DNA from: CAVZVW01 sp963778845
GTDB taxonomy: Bacteria > Actinomycetota > Actinomycetes > Actinomycetales > Kineosporiaceae
Direction: 5' to 3'
Assembly (NCBI GenBank): GCA_963778845.1
Contig: CAVZVW010000009.1
Location: forward strand, 1,054,001 to 1,118,000
DNA: 64,000 nucleotides
Below, piece after piece: positions 50,436 to 61,737 of the stretch (position 1 is the stretch's first letter; each line of letters opens with the position of its first letter). The translations under genes were made by a program, and so were the position numbers. The notes under the pieces are model-generated. The model saw nothing but the letters and a program-made list of their open reading frames with translations, was not told where the DNA came from and did no database searches.

Positions 50436-50932
50436 GCCGACCCTCGCCGCGGCCCGAGGTGCCGCACGCGGACCTGGACGGCGTCGACCGGCGTCTGCTG
50501 GAGGTCCTGCAGGCCGACGGGCGCGCCTCCTACGCCGCCATGGCCGCAGAGGTCGGCCTGTCGGCACCGGCGGTGCGCCTGCGCGTGCAGCGCCTGACCG
50601 AGGCGGGCGTGCTCCAGGTGGTCGCGGTCACCGACCCCATCGCCTTGGGGTTCCCGGTCATGGCCATGGTGTCGGTCACCACGACCGGGGACGTGCGGGC
50701 TGCCGCCGACGCGGTCGGGGCAATCGAGAACGTGATCTACGTCGTGCTGACCTCGGGTGAGCAGGACCTCCTGGTCGAGGTCGTGTGCCGGTCGTCGGAG
50801 GAGCTGCTGGACGTCGTCAACGACCGCATCCGCGCCGTCCCGGGCGTCACGAGCACCCGGGTCTCGCCGTACTTCAGCATCCACACACACCGCTTCACCT
50901 GGGGTGCCCCTCCGGCGCTCGCCGGCGCGTGA
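50432..50932 (+). CDS. Lrp/AsnC family transcriptional regulator
   Basis: 166 residues from ATG 50432. HTH D-R-R-L-L-E-V-L-Q-A-D-G-R-A-S-Y-A-A-M-A-A-E-V-G-L-S-type region (about 15-65), then a RAM/ligand-binding domain with V-V-L-T-S-G-E-Q-D-L-L-V-E-V-V-C. Co-translated with the aminotransferase and probably autoregulatory, sensing an amino acid. Confidence 0.93.
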   Translation: MSRPSPRPEVPHADLDGVDRRLLEVLQADGRASYAAMAAEVGLSAPAVRLRVQRLTEAGVLQVVAVTDPIALGFPVMAMVSVTTTGDVRAAADAVGAIENVIYVVLTSGEQDLLVEVVCRSSEELLDVVNDRIRAVPGVTSTRVSPYFSIHTHRFTWGAPPALAGA

Positions 50933-50935
50933 CCC

Positions 50936-50975
50936 CTGCGACCTCTGGCGCCCAACTGTCGCCAAGACGGCCCTG
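50936..50975. repeat. second copy of the CGACCTCTGG intergenic element
   Basis: gcgacctctggcgcccaactgtcgcca follows the Lrp stop and matches the left half of the hairpin at 11568-11594 (gcgacctctgg and aactgtcgcca with the same spacing). The right arm is not present here. Confidence 0.6.
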
Positions 50976-51083
50976 AGGGACGGGGAGGCGCCGAGATCGG
51001 CGGGCTCCGGTCGCCGCCTGTCGGTGGGCGGGGAGACAATCCTTGGACAGCAACTGTTCGTCCACCACGACCACGGAGCTCGC

Positions 51084-52874
51084 GTGCCTGACTACCCCAC
51101 CGACGACGGCACCACCCCGTCGACCGGCGACAGCCCACTTCCCCTCAGCACCGCCACCTCGCGCGCCTCCGCCCCGGCGGCCTCATCGACCACGGCACCG
51201 GCCGACCCGACCGACCCCGCCGGCCCGCTGCCGTACGGCGCCCGAGGCACCACCCCGTTCGGCCCGGACGGGCACCCGAGACGCTGGGCCATTCTCGGCG
51301 TGCTCGTCGTCAGCCTGCTGATCGTCGTGCTCGACAACACGGTGCTCAACATCGCCCTGCCGACGATCCAGCGAGACCTGAGCGCGACGCAGAGCGAGCT
51401 CGTCTGGTCGGTCGACTCCTACATCCTGGTCTTCGCGGCGTTGCTCTTCACCTGGGGCGTGCTCGGCGACAAGTACGGCCGCAAACGGATCCTCCTGATC
51501 GGCCTGGGCATCTTCGCCGTCGGCTCGGCGCTCTCGGCGATCTCCACCGACCCCGCACAGCTCATCGCGTTCCGGGCCCTGATGGGGATCGGCGGCGCGG
51601 CGGTCCTTCCCGTGACCCTCGCCATCATCACGGTGGTCTTCGCGCCGGCCGAGCGCGGCAAGGCGATCGGCGCCTGGGCGGGCGCGGTCGGCGGGGCGAT
51701 CGCGCTCGGCCCGGTTCTCGGCGGGCTGCTGCTGCAGAACCCGCAGTGGTTCCACTGGCTGATCGGGAACGACTGGGGGTCGGTGTTCCTCATCAACGTG
51801 CCGATCGTCGCGATCGGCGTGATCGGGATCGTGCGGGTCGTGCCGGAGACGAAGAACCCGCACCCCCAGCGGCTCGACCTGACCGGTCTGGCTCTGTCGA
51901 TCATCGGGCTCACGCTGCTGGTGTACGGCATCATCCACGCCGCTGACACACACAACTGGGTTGCGCCCTCCGTCGTGATCCCGATCATCGCCGGCGCCTC
52001 GGTGATCGCGCTCTTCCTCGTCATGGAGGCCCGCAGCGACCACCGAAGCTTCGACGTCACGCTCTTCCGCAACCGCGGCTACTCCGTGAGCCTGGCGTCG
52101 GTCAGCCTGGCGTTCTTCGCCCTCTCCGGAGTCACGTTCACGCTCCCCTTCTACCTGCAGGTCGTCCGGGGCTACTCCACGTTGCAGGCCGGCCTGTGCT
52201 TCCTGCCCTTCGCCGTCGGCCAGGTGATCTCAGCACCACGCAGCGCCGGTCTGGTGGCTCGCTTCGGGCAGCGACGGGTGATGACTGCCGGGCTCGTGGT
52301 CGTCTTCCTGACCCTCGTCGGGCTGACCCGGCTCGGCCTGGAGACACCCCTGTGGGCGGTGCTCGTCGACTTCTTCTTCTTCGGCCTCGGCATGGGCGCT
52401 GTGATCGCGCCCGCCTCGACCGTCATGCAGAACGCCCTCCCCCTCGCGAGGGCCGGAGCGGGGTCGGCCGTGCAGAACACGGTGCGCCAGGTCTTCGGGG
52501 CGTTCGGCGTCGCGATCATCGGCACCATCCTGGTGAACCTCTACGTGGACAAGCTGGCGCCTGTGCTCTCCAGCCTCCCGGGGCAGTTCCCCCAGGCAGC
52601 CAAGGACGCGATGACACAGAGCGTGGCGGCGGTGCCGAGGGTGCTCGACCGGGCCGCTGCCGCGGGCATGCCGGCGGACCTCGCGGCACGAACCCGTGAG
52701 GGCGCCTTCACGGCGTTCATCGACGCGTCCCACATCACGACCTGGGTGTCGGCCTCGTTGGTGCTGATCGCCGCCGTCGTGGTCGGTGTCCTGCTGCCGA
52801 CCAGGATCACCCCGCACGGCGACGCCGAACCTTCCGCCGCCGAACGGGCCCGAGCCGTGCCTGTGCCCGAGTGA
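51084..52874 (+). CDS. DHA2-family MFS transporter (drug/metabolite exporter)
   Basis: 596 residues from GTG 51084. A hydrophilic Ser/Thr/Pro-rich N-terminus of about 70 residues precedes about 14 transmembrane segments. Signatures: L-D-N-T-V-L-N-I-A-L-P (motif D1), G-D-K-Y-G-R-K-R (motif A), R-A-L-M-G-I-G-G-A and motif C-like G-A-V-G-G-A-I-A-L-G-P-V-L-G-G. Proton-driven efflux is the family function; substrate unknown. Confidence 0.92.
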   Translation: MPDYPTDDGTTPSTGDSPLPLSTATSRASAPAASSTTAPADPTDPAGPLPYGARGTTPFGPDGHPRRWAILGVLVVSLLIVVLDNTVLNIALPTIQRDLSATQSELVWSVDSYILVFAALLFTWGVLGDKYGRKRILLIGLGIFAVGSALSAISTDPAQLIAFRALMGIGGAAVLPVTLAIITVVFAPAERGKAIGAWAGAVGGAIALGPVLGGLLLQNPQWFHWLIGNDWGSVFLINVPIVAIGVIGIVRVVPETKNPHPQRLDLTGLALSIIGLTLLVYGIIHAADTHNWVAPSVVIPIIAGASVIALFLVMEARSDHRSFDVTLFRNRGYSVSLASVSLAFFALSGVTFTLPFYLQVVRGYSTLQAGLCFLPFAVGQVISAPRSAGLVARFGQRRVMTAGLVVVFLTLVGLTRLGLETPLWAVLVDFFFFGLGMGAVIAPASTVMQNALPLARAGAGSAVQNTVRQVFGAFGVAIIGTILVNLYVDKLAPVLSSLPGQFPQAAKDAMTQSVAAVPRVLDRAAAAGMPADLAARTREGAFTAFIDASHITTWVSASLVLIAAVVVGVLLPTRITPHGDAEPSAAERARAVPVPE

Positions 52875-52901
52875 CCCGCTCAGGAATGAGCCGGCGGTCG
52901 G

Positions 52902-52967
52902 GTGGCCCGTACGGCCGGTGGCCCGTACAGCGAGGTGACCTCTACGGCGGGGGTGACCTCTACGGCC
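52902..52967. repeat. short tandem duplications between genes
   Basis: Two 15-17 bp duplications in succession: gtggcccgtac occurs twice at about 52902-52928, and ggtgacctctacggc twice at about 52935-52966. No gene covers them. Confidence 0.6.
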
Positions 52968-53011
52968 GAGCGCCCCACCCGAGCCCGCGAGGCCACGGGT
53001 AGGGCACTCGG

Positions 53012-53707
53012 TCAGGCTCGGGTGGACGCCGCGCGGGCCCGGGACACCAGAACGGCCAGCCCCAGCCCGATGAGCAGGGCCGACGCATGCCCGACCTGGG
53101 TGAACGACGGCCGGCCGGTACCGAGCATCGCCAGAAGCAAGGGGAGACAGAACGCGACCACGACGGCGCACACATACCAGGCACGCCAGCGGCGCGCGAC
53201 CCGCGCGACCAGCAGCCCGGTGAGACAGGCCAGGCCGTAGCTGATCCCGACGTCGGACACGAAGCTGACCGAGGCCGAGATCCTTCGGTGGAAGATGCCC
53301 GCCGTCAGCAGCACCGCCACCCACAAGGTGGTGCCGACGTGCCCGAGCACCGCGGCCACGACGGTGGCTGCGCGCCCCAGCCACGCCTGAGCCAGCGCAT
53401 ACACGAGCACCACCACGGGCAGCAGGAGGAGCTCACTCGGGTCGTCGAGCACGAAGGCGCTGACGAAGAGGACGTAGGGCGGGTGGTCACGCAGGTTCGC
53501 GAGGTTGGTGCTCGACTGAACCACGAGGTGGTGCGAGGCCGGGTCCGAGCGCCAGTGGACGAGCACGTAGACCACCACGAGAGCCCCCGCGTAGGCCAGC
53601 GCCAGGTCGCTGCGCAGCACCAGGGCCCAGGTCTCGAGCAGCGCCGGGCGCAGCCGCGACCACCGCAGATCGTCGACCGCGCTGCGCCCCCGAAGCTGCG
53701 ACGTCAC
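53012..53707 (-). CDS. rhomboid-like membrane protein
   Basis: 231 residues from GTG 53707, with six or so transmembrane helices. The N-terminal half has S-S-T-N-L-A-N-L-R-D-H-P and L-S-A-F-V-like segments, then G-H-V-G-T-T and D-V-G-I-S-Y-G. The fold resembles rhomboid-like proteins, but the canonical G-x-S catalytic Ser/His pair is not convincing, so it may be an inactive relative. Confidence 0.65.
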   Translation of the reverse strand: MTSQLRGRSAVDDLRWSRLRPALLETWALVLRSDLALAYAGALVVVYVLVHWRSDPASHHLVVQSSTNLANLRDHPPYVLFVSAFVLDDPSELLLLPVVVLVYALAQAWLGRAATVVAAVLGHVGTTLWVAVLLTAGIFHRRISASVSFVSDVGISYGLACLTGLLVARVARRWRAWYVCAVVVAFCLPLLLAMLGTGRPSFTQVGHASALLIGLGLAVLVSRARAASTRA

Positions 53708-53817
53708 ACCGATATTGCAGCATCACGCCGTCGCTGCCGCACGCGCCGGCCGCCGGGCCATACCTCGGCCCGGCGGACGACGGGCGACGTGACGGCGAAC
53801 ACTGCATGATCGAGGCA

Positions 53818-54051
53818 TCAGTCGATCCGGGCGATCACACTCCCCTGCGTGACGACGTCACCCTCGGCGACAAGCAGGCGCACCGTGCCGCCGGACGGCG
53901 CAGGCACCTCCATCGAGACCTTGTCGACGGCGACCTCGGCCACGAGCTGGTCGGCGACGACGGACTCGCCGTCCTTCACGAACCAGGTCGCCACGACGCC
54001 CTGCGCGTCCGGGTCCTTCACCGACATGGCCGGGAAGACGACCTCGGTCAT
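53818..54051 (-). CDS. stand-alone lipoyl/biotinyl carrier protein
   Basis: 77 residues from ATG 54051, comprising just one lipoyl domain. The modified Lys is in V-A-V-D-K-V-S-M-E-V-P, preceded by F-V-K-D-G-E-S-V-V-A-D-Q. In normal 2-oxo acid dehydrogenases this domain is fused to a peripheral-subunit-binding domain and an acyltransferase core; neither follows here. The ATG overlaps the stop of the E1beta gene. Confidence 0.87.
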   Translation of the reverse strand: MTEVVFPAMSVKDPDAQGVVATWFVKDGESVVADQLVAEVAVDKVSMEVPAPSGGTVRLLVAEGDVVTQGSVIARID

Positions 54052-55118
54052 GAGCGGGCGGCACAGGCGCGCAGCGCCGCCTCGATCCGCTCCGGTGTGG
54101 GCAGCACAGCCTGTTCCAGCGGCCGGCTGTAGGGAATGGGGACGTCGGGCACGGCCACCCGTATCACCGGCCCGGCGAGCATGCCCGGGTCCTTGTCGGT
54201 GATGGTTGCGACGACCTCCCCCGACATCCCGAAGGACAGGTAGTCCTCGTCGACCACGACGAGACGCCGCGTGCGGGCCACCGACTCCAGGATCGCCTCG
54301 CGGTCCAGCGGCACGAGGCTGCGCAGGTCGATGACCTCGGCGTCGATGACCCCTTCGTCGGCGAGCCGGTCGGCGACGTCGACGGCGTGGTGCACCGACA
54401 GCGACACCGTGACCACGGTGACGTCGGAGCCGGCTCGCGCCGTGCGCGCCTTGCCGATCGGCACCGTGTAGGGCTCCTCCGGCACGAGATCGGTCGAGCG
54501 GCCGCTCTTCACCATCCACGGCAGCCCCATGACCCCCTTGTGGAACATGTACACCACGGGCGAGTCGTCGCGGATCGCCGAGATCATCAGACCCTTCGCG
54601 TCGAACGGGGTGCTCGGTATCACGACCTTCATCCCCGGCAGGTGCGCGAAGAGGCCCCAGAGGCACTGGCTGTGCTGCGCGGCGTCGGAGTAGCCGCCGC
54701 CAACGGCCGTCGTCAGCACCATGGGGACCGACACGTTGCCGCCGGACTCATAGTGGATCTTCGCCATGTGGTTGTAGATCTGGTCGAGGCACACACCCAT
54801 GAAGTCCACGAACATGAGCTCCGCGATCGGGCGCATGCCCTCGGTGGCGGCGCCCACGGCCAGACCGATGAACGCCGACTCGGAGATCGGCGTGTCGAGC
54901 ACACGCTTGGGCCCGAACCGCTCGAGCAACCCGGTGGTCGAGCTGAAGATCCCGCCGTACGCGCCGACGTCCTCGCCCAGGTAGAAGACCGAGGCGTCAC
55001 GGTCCATCTCCTGCGCGATCCCCTCGACCATCGCCTTCGAGGTCGTCAACCGCCGCGTCGTCGTGGTGACGCTCGGGGAGTCGGTGCTCAGTGTGGGGCT
55101 GTTCTCGGTGACTGTCAT
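54048..55118 (-). CDS. 2-oxo acid / acetoin dehydrogenase E1 beta subunit
   Basis: 356 residues from ATG 55118, with GGAGGAGG upstream. Transketolase-like pyrimidine domain: F-Y-L-G-E-D-V-G-A-Y-G-G-I-F, F-G-P-K-R-V-L-D-T-P-I-S-E and E-L-M-F-V-D-F-M-G-V. The C-terminal domain has A-E-V-I-D-L-R-S-L-V-P-L-D and V-V-V-D-E-D-Y-L-S-F-G. Forms a heterotetramer with the upstream E1 alpha. Confidence 0.93.
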   Translation of the reverse strand: MTVTENSPTLSTDSPSVTTTTRRLTTSKAMVEGIAQEMDRDASVFYLGEDVGAYGGIFSSTTGLLERFGPKRVLDTPISESAFIGLAVGAATEGMRPIAELMFVDFMGVCLDQIYNHMAKIHYESGGNVSVPMVLTTAVGGGYSDAAQHSQCLWGLFAHLPGMKVVIPSTPFDAKGLMISAIRDDSPVVYMFHKGVMGLPWMVKSGRSTDLVPEEPYTVPIGKARTARAGSDVTVVTVSLSVHHAVDVADRLADEGVIDAEVIDLRSLVPLDREAILESVARTRRLVVVDEDYLSFGMSGEVVATITDKDPGMLAGPVIRVAVPDVPIPYSRPLEQAVLPTPERIEAALRACAARS

Positions 55119-55131
55119 TGGCCCTCCTCCT

Positions 55132-56142
55132 TCACGCGAATACGTAGGACGTCGCAGCGGCCGGGTCGGGAAGCGGGGAGTCCTTCGCGAACTGGATGGC
55201 GTCCGCGACCGCCGTGCTCGCCTCGGTCCTGATGTCCGCGACGGCGGAGTCGTCGAGGATCCCGGCAGCGCGCAGGTGCTGCTCGTAGGTCGGGATCGGG
55301 TCCCGCCCCGGAACACCCTCGAGGTCGCTGCGGTAGCCCTGGGCATCGCCCTCGAAGTGCCCCCACAGGCGCAGGGTGTGCACCTCGATGAGGCTCGGCC
55401 CGTCCCCGGCACGGGCACGTGCGACTGCCCGCCCCGCGGCGTCCCACACCGCCTCGACCGAGTTGTTCTCGACCCGCTCCCCCGGCATCCCGTAGGCGGC
55501 GGCACGGGCGGCGTTGGAGGGCACGGACGTCGAGGCGCTGCGCGGGACGGAGATCCCCCAGTCGTTGTCCTCGACGACGAAGACGACGGGCAGGTTCCAC
55601 AGAGCCGCGAGGTTCAGCGACTCGTGGAAGGCGCCCTGGTTGGCCGCGCCCTCGCCGGTCACTGCGACGGCGATGCGGTCGGACCCCCTGTGCCGGAAGG
55701 CGAACGCCTGCCCCAGCGCCGGTGGGTACCCCTCGGCGATGATGCCGGAGCAGGAGAAGTGCGTGTCAGGGTCGAAGAGGTGCATGTGGCCGCCGCGCCC
55801 ACGGCCCAGCCCCGTCTCCCGGCCGTAGATCTCCGCCGCGAGCTTGCGCAGGTTCATGCCGTGGGCGATGGCCACATGGTGCGGGCGGTGCGTGGCGGTC
55901 ACGGCGTCATCGGTGGTCAGGTGGGCGCAGACCCCGGCGGCCACCGGTTCCTGGCCGGCGGACAGGTGCATCTCGCCCGGGATGAGCCCGGTCGCGATGT
56001 CCCAGACCGGCGACTTGTCGGCGTGGTAGTCGCCAAGAATCGCCTCCTCGAACGTGCGGATGAGGACCATCTGGCGGTACAGGTCCTTGCGCGCCGCGGC
56101 GTCCAGACTCGTGGTCGCGGCCGGAGCAGAGGTGACGGTCAT
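55132..56142 (-). CDS. 2-oxo acid / acetoin dehydrogenase E1 alpha subunit (TPP-binding)
   Basis: 336 residues from ATG 56142, with GAAGGGA upstream. TPP-binding region G-E-G-A-A-N-Q-G-A-F-H-E-S-L-N-L-A-A-L-W followed by V-V-E-D-N-D-W-G-I-S. G-G-H-M-H-L-F carries the phosphorylation-loop-type motif seen in acetoin dehydrogenase alpha subunits. Decarboxylates a 2-oxo acid or cleaves acetoin. The size and motif style fit AcoA best, but pyruvate cannot be excluded. First gene of the E1alpha-E1beta-lipoyl run. Confidence 0.93.
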   Translation of the reverse strand: MTVTSAPAATTSLDAAARKDLYRQMVLIRTFEEAILGDYHADKSPVWDIATGLIPGEMHLSAGQEPVAAGVCAHLTTDDAVTATHRPHHVAIAHGMNLRKLAAEIYGRETGLGRGRGGHMHLFDPDTHFSCSGIIAEGYPPALGQAFAFRHRGSDRIAVAVTGEGAANQGAFHESLNLAALWNLPVVFVVEDNDWGISVPRSASTSVPSNAARAAAYGMPGERVENNSVEAVWDAAGRAVARARAGDGPSLIEVHTLRLWGHFEGDAQGYRSDLEGVPGRDPIPTYEQHLRAAGILDDSAVADIRTEASTAVADAIQFAKDSPLPDPAAATSYVFA

Positions 56143-56305
56143 ACCGTCGTCCCTTCGCAGGACTGCGGTGTCGCTGCCGCTGAGCAGCCACCACCGAGGG
56201 CTCACCGTCGAGCCCCACACCGCGATCCTTCGCCGCCGCCGCACTCGCGCCAACAGCCAGGTTTTCAGATGGTGATAGACGTCTGGCGCCCCCGCGACGG
56301 CGCCG

Positions 56306-56935
56306 TCAGCGCTGGAGAAGGATCGTGGCCCACGGCTGCGCCCGCGGCGCCAGAGCCACCGCCAGGACGGCGCCGACGGCGATGGCGACCACCACCGCCG
56401 CTGCCCGCAGGCCGACACCGCGCGGCATCGAGCCGGTCAGGCGGAGGACGGCCCCCAGGTCGGCCCCGACCAGGCGAGGGACGCGCCAGAGGTATACCAG
56501 GACGTGCACCGACGTCACCACGAACCACAGCACGAAGCCGGCCTTGTGAGCCCCGAGCACCGGCCCGCGCAGGCTCTGCGGGACGACGAGCAGCCCCACC
56601 CCGCTGATGATCACGACGAGCGTGGTGAGGACGACGAAGGGCGCGAGCATGCGCATCAGGGGCCGGGGCGGCCCCGAGGCGCGGTACTGCGGTGACCGCG
56701 TGTAGTAACGGAGGAACCTGTACCCGGTCGTGGACATCTTCAGCGCCAGGGGCCCGACGAGCAGGAGCCCGACGACGACGTGCGGCACGACCATCCGGTG
56801 GATGCCGAGGATGGTGACGCCCTCCACGGCGAGCAGCACGAGGAGGACCGCGCCGGCCCAGGCGGTCAGCCGCTCGTTGCCGGCGGGGCCCTCCAGCTCA
56901 GCGCGGTCGCGGACGTGCCGCGCCTCGACCACCAC
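56306..56935 (-). CDS. membrane cytochrome b-like protein
   Basis: 209 residues from GTG 56935, four to five transmembrane helices. His residues at matching helix positions (H-R-M-V-V-P-H-V-V, L-G-A-H-K-A-G-F-V-L-W, T-S-V-H-V-L-V-Y-L) suggest b-type heme ligation as in DUF4405/cytochrome b561-like proteins. Same strand as the IclR and E1 genes. Function unknown. Confidence 0.65.
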   Translation of the reverse strand: MVVEARHVRDRAELEGPAGNERLTAWAGAVLLVLLAVEGVTILGIHRMVVPHVVVGLLLVGPLALKMSTTGYRFLRYYTRSPQYRASGPPRPLMRMLAPFVVLTTLVVIISGVGLLVVPQSLRGPVLGAHKAGFVLWFVVTSVHVLVYLWRVPRLVGADLGAVLRLTGSMPRGVGLRAAAVVVAIAVGAVLAVALAPRAQPWATILLQR

Positions 56936-57052
56936 GTGCCGAAGGTTGACCGGGGAGCCTGGACGTTTGCTGGGAGTTCGGTCGACACGGGGTCAACACC
57001 GGCAAGCGGCTCACGCGACCGGCCCAGTCCCGCCGGCCCACTGCCACCGGCT

Positions 57053-57787
57053 CTAGTGAGCCAGGTCCAGGGCCAGCCGGTCCGCCGTGGCACGCAGCTC
57101 ATCGGCGTGCTCGAGCACATAGGGCAGCCGCGTCGTCGGTACGGACACGGCCACCGCGCCCACCGTGTCGGCCACGCGCACCGGCGTCGCCACGCAGGCG
57201 ATACCGAGGCTGTACTCCTGCCGGTCCAGCGTGAGGCCGCGCTCGTCCAGCCGCCGCAGCAGCACCCGGCGATCAGTCAGCGTGTACGGCGTCAGGTCGA
57301 CCAGGTCGTGCCGGGAGAGGTACTCGCGGCGCGCGTCGTCGTCCAGCCCGGCGAGCACGGCCTTTCCGAGAGCGGTTGCGTGACCTGCCACGTGCAGGTC
57401 GACCCAGAGGTCGACACGAGGTGCGCTCGGGGAGTCCACGACGTCGACCAGCCGCACCTCGCCGTCCTCGTAGATCGCCAGGTAGGCCGCAGCGTGCAGG
57501 CTCTCCAGCAGGTCGCGCAGCGCGGGGTGGACGCGCTCGGCAAGGGTGGCGGGCCTGATCCGGCCCGACAGGGCCATGACCCGGGACCCGAGGGTGTACC
57601 CGCCTTCCACCCGCACCAGGTACCCCTCGTGCACGAGCGTGCGCAGCAGGTGGTACGTCGTCGGCAGTGCCTCCCCCGTCGCGCGCGCGAGGGCCTTCGC
57701 CGGCAGCGGCCGGTCGGCGGCGCCGATCGCGTCGAGCAGGTGCAGCGCGCGCTGGACCGAGGCGATGAGAGTCGGCCTGACGGACAT
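57053..57787 (-). CDS. IclR family transcriptional regulator
   Basis: 244 residues from ATG 57787, with GGAGGAGGGG upstream. N-terminal winged HTH (R-A-L-H-L-L-D-A-I-G, L-P-T-T-Y-H-L-L-R-T-L-V-H-E-G-Y-L) and C-terminal ligand domain (G-H-A-T-A-L-G-K-A-V-L, I-A-C-V-A-T-P-V-R). Divergent from the pyruvate phosphate dikinase gene and upstream of the E1 genes, so it may regulate either. Confidence 0.93.
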   Translation of the reverse strand: MSVRPTLIASVQRALHLLDAIGAADRPLPAKALARATGEALPTTYHLLRTLVHEGYLVRVEGGYTLGSRVMALSGRIRPATLAERVHPALRDLLESLHAAAYLAIYEDGEVRLVDVVDSPSAPRVDLWVDLHVAGHATALGKAVLAGLDDDARREYLSRHDLVDLTPYTLTDRRVLLRRLDERGLTLDRQEYSLGIACVATPVRVADTVGAVAVSVPTTRLPYVLEHADELRATADRLALDLAH

Positions 57788-58035
57788 GAAGCCCCTCCTC
57801 CCTGTCGCGGGGGGCGGCCACGATCCGGCGTCAACGCTAGGCGCGCGCGCACCGCTCGGCAATGCTGGTGGGACGCTGGGCACAGCCCACCGTGGCCGTG
57901 CCGTCGACGACACCCGTGGCGGGCTTCGTCACACGCGCGGTCTGACCTTGGTCCCAGACCCCGTGCACGCATCGGGGGCAGGGTGGACAAACCGGATGTG
58001 CGCGGGTCGGGTGGGGCGGGCGAAGGATGGGGACG

Positions 58036-60745
<2,710 letters not shown>

Positions 60746-60909
60746 CCTGGGCATACGCTCCTGCCGGCATCGGCTCGCTCGGCACATCGCTGCGCCGATC
60801 AGGGGGCACCGGCGCACCCACGGGGGTGAACTGTGCCCTCGTGTGCACCCTTTCGGCGGATGACGCCGTCAAGGCGACGCCGACGTGCACCGACAAGGGG
60901 GAGGAACGC

Positions 60910-60942
60910 ATGATCGGGATCGCCGAGGGGAGGACGGCATGA
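60910..60942 (+). CDS. 10-residue leader peptide coupled to next gene
   Basis: A strong ribosome binding site (GGGGGAGGAACGC) precedes ATG 60910, which encodes M-I-G-I-A-E-G-R-T-A and stops at TGA 60940-60942. The downstream ATG at 60939 overlaps the stop (ATGA). Too short to assess by homology; the signal is the start context and the overlap. Confidence 0.5.
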   Translation: MIGIAEGRTA

Positions 60943-61121
60943 ACACGAACGGACCCACGAGCAGGTTTCCCGCGTCTGCCACCGAACCCGTGATGGCCAT
61001 GCTGGCCCGCCATGTGCCCCTTTCCCTGATCATGGATCTGGCCAGCCCGTCCGGGCCGCGCTCCCACGAGATCCTGCTCATCGAGGGCGAGCCGGACGAT
61101 CGCTGGTGGGAGCGCCGCTGA
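60939..61121 (+). CDS. small conserved-looking protein, unknown function
   Basis: 60 residues from ATG 60939, with GAGGGGAGG (inside the leader ORF) upstream. Contains M-A-M-L-A-R-H-V-P-L-S-L-I-M-D-L-A and ends with an acidic then aromatic tail, E-I-L-L-I-E-G-E-P-D-D-R-W-W. Good coding character and ribosome binding site; no family recognised. Confidence 0.65.
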   Translation: MNTNGPTSRFPASATEPVMAMLARHVPLSLIMDLASPSGPRSHEILLIEGEPDDRWWERR

Positions 61122-61180
61122 CGGCGCCGGGCTCGGTTTCGCGACGTGGTGAGGCCCCTGCTACCCTCAACTCCCGTTGC

Positions 61181-61253
61181 GCGCCGTTAGCTCAATTGGC
61201 AGAGCAGCTGGCTCTTAACCAGCGGGTTCGGGGTTCGAGTCCCTGACGGCGCA
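61181..61253 (+). tRNA. tRNA-Lys (anticodon CTT)
   Basis: Acceptor GCGCCGT pairs with ACGGCGC at 61246-61252. Anticodon loop CTCTTAA carries CTT. D-arm GCTCAATTGGCAGAGC, T-arm CGGGG TTCGAGT CCCTG. CCA is not fully encoded (ACC). Confidence 0.95.
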
Positions 61254-61410
61254 CCGTTGCCAGGCCCTTCGCCCCGGTCGGGGCGGGGCCTGATGCATAT
61301 CGACGCCCCGCTCTCGCTCGGCCCACCCTCGTCCCCGGCACGGCCTTCGAGGCCGAGGGACAGGTCGGCGCGGGCGGCCGCACGGTCTGGGGGCGGTGGT
61401 GTGGTGCGCG

Positions 61411-61496
61411 GTGCTTTGCATTGCACGCGGATCCGCAACACCGCTCTCGACCTGCCTGGGCGGGCGTTGCATATCTGCGTGCAATGCAAAGCATCC
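61411..61496. repeat. compact copy of the tRNA-linked palindrome family
   Basis: Left arm gtgctttgcattgcacgc (61411-61428) continuing gatccgcaacaccgc, right arm gcgttgcatatctgcgtgcaatgcaaagcatcc (61464-61496). The arms are complementary with a spacer of about 20 bases and match the arms at 45226-45262 and 45516-45551. It lies about 158 bases after tRNA-Lys; the copy at 45226 lies 154 bases after tRNA-His. The 61254-61579 gap holds nothing else I can support. Confidence 0.75.
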
Positions 61497-61579
61497 GACA
61501 ACACCTCGCCCCGCCCTGGTCCTCACCTCGCCCCGCCCTCCTCCTGCGCTCCCCTGCCAGTGCGCCGGCGACGGGGCGG

Positions 61580-61737
61580 ATGCTCGACATCGAGCGCGAC
61601 GCCCAGCCCCGCGACGTCGAGGCGCCCGGGGACCTCGCGACGGTCTTGGACACCGACGCGCGGGCTCGCACGCTCCGCGACGGGCACGGGTGCTCAAGGC
61701 CGTCGACGCCCTGCGGGTGGGCCGGATCCGGCACTGA
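61580..61737 (+). pseudogene. possible remnant of a YdeI/OmpD-associated protein
   Basis: Frame 1 reads M-L-D-I-E-R-D-A-Q-P-R-D-V-E-A-P-G-D-L-A-T-V-L-D-T-D type sequence (start at ATG 61580), then the last codons appear in another frame as R-V-L-K-A-V-D-A-L-R-V-G-R-I before TGA 61735-61737. This spacing, lacking the central helical part, looks like an internally deleted remnant. Family identification is tentative. Confidence 0.35.
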
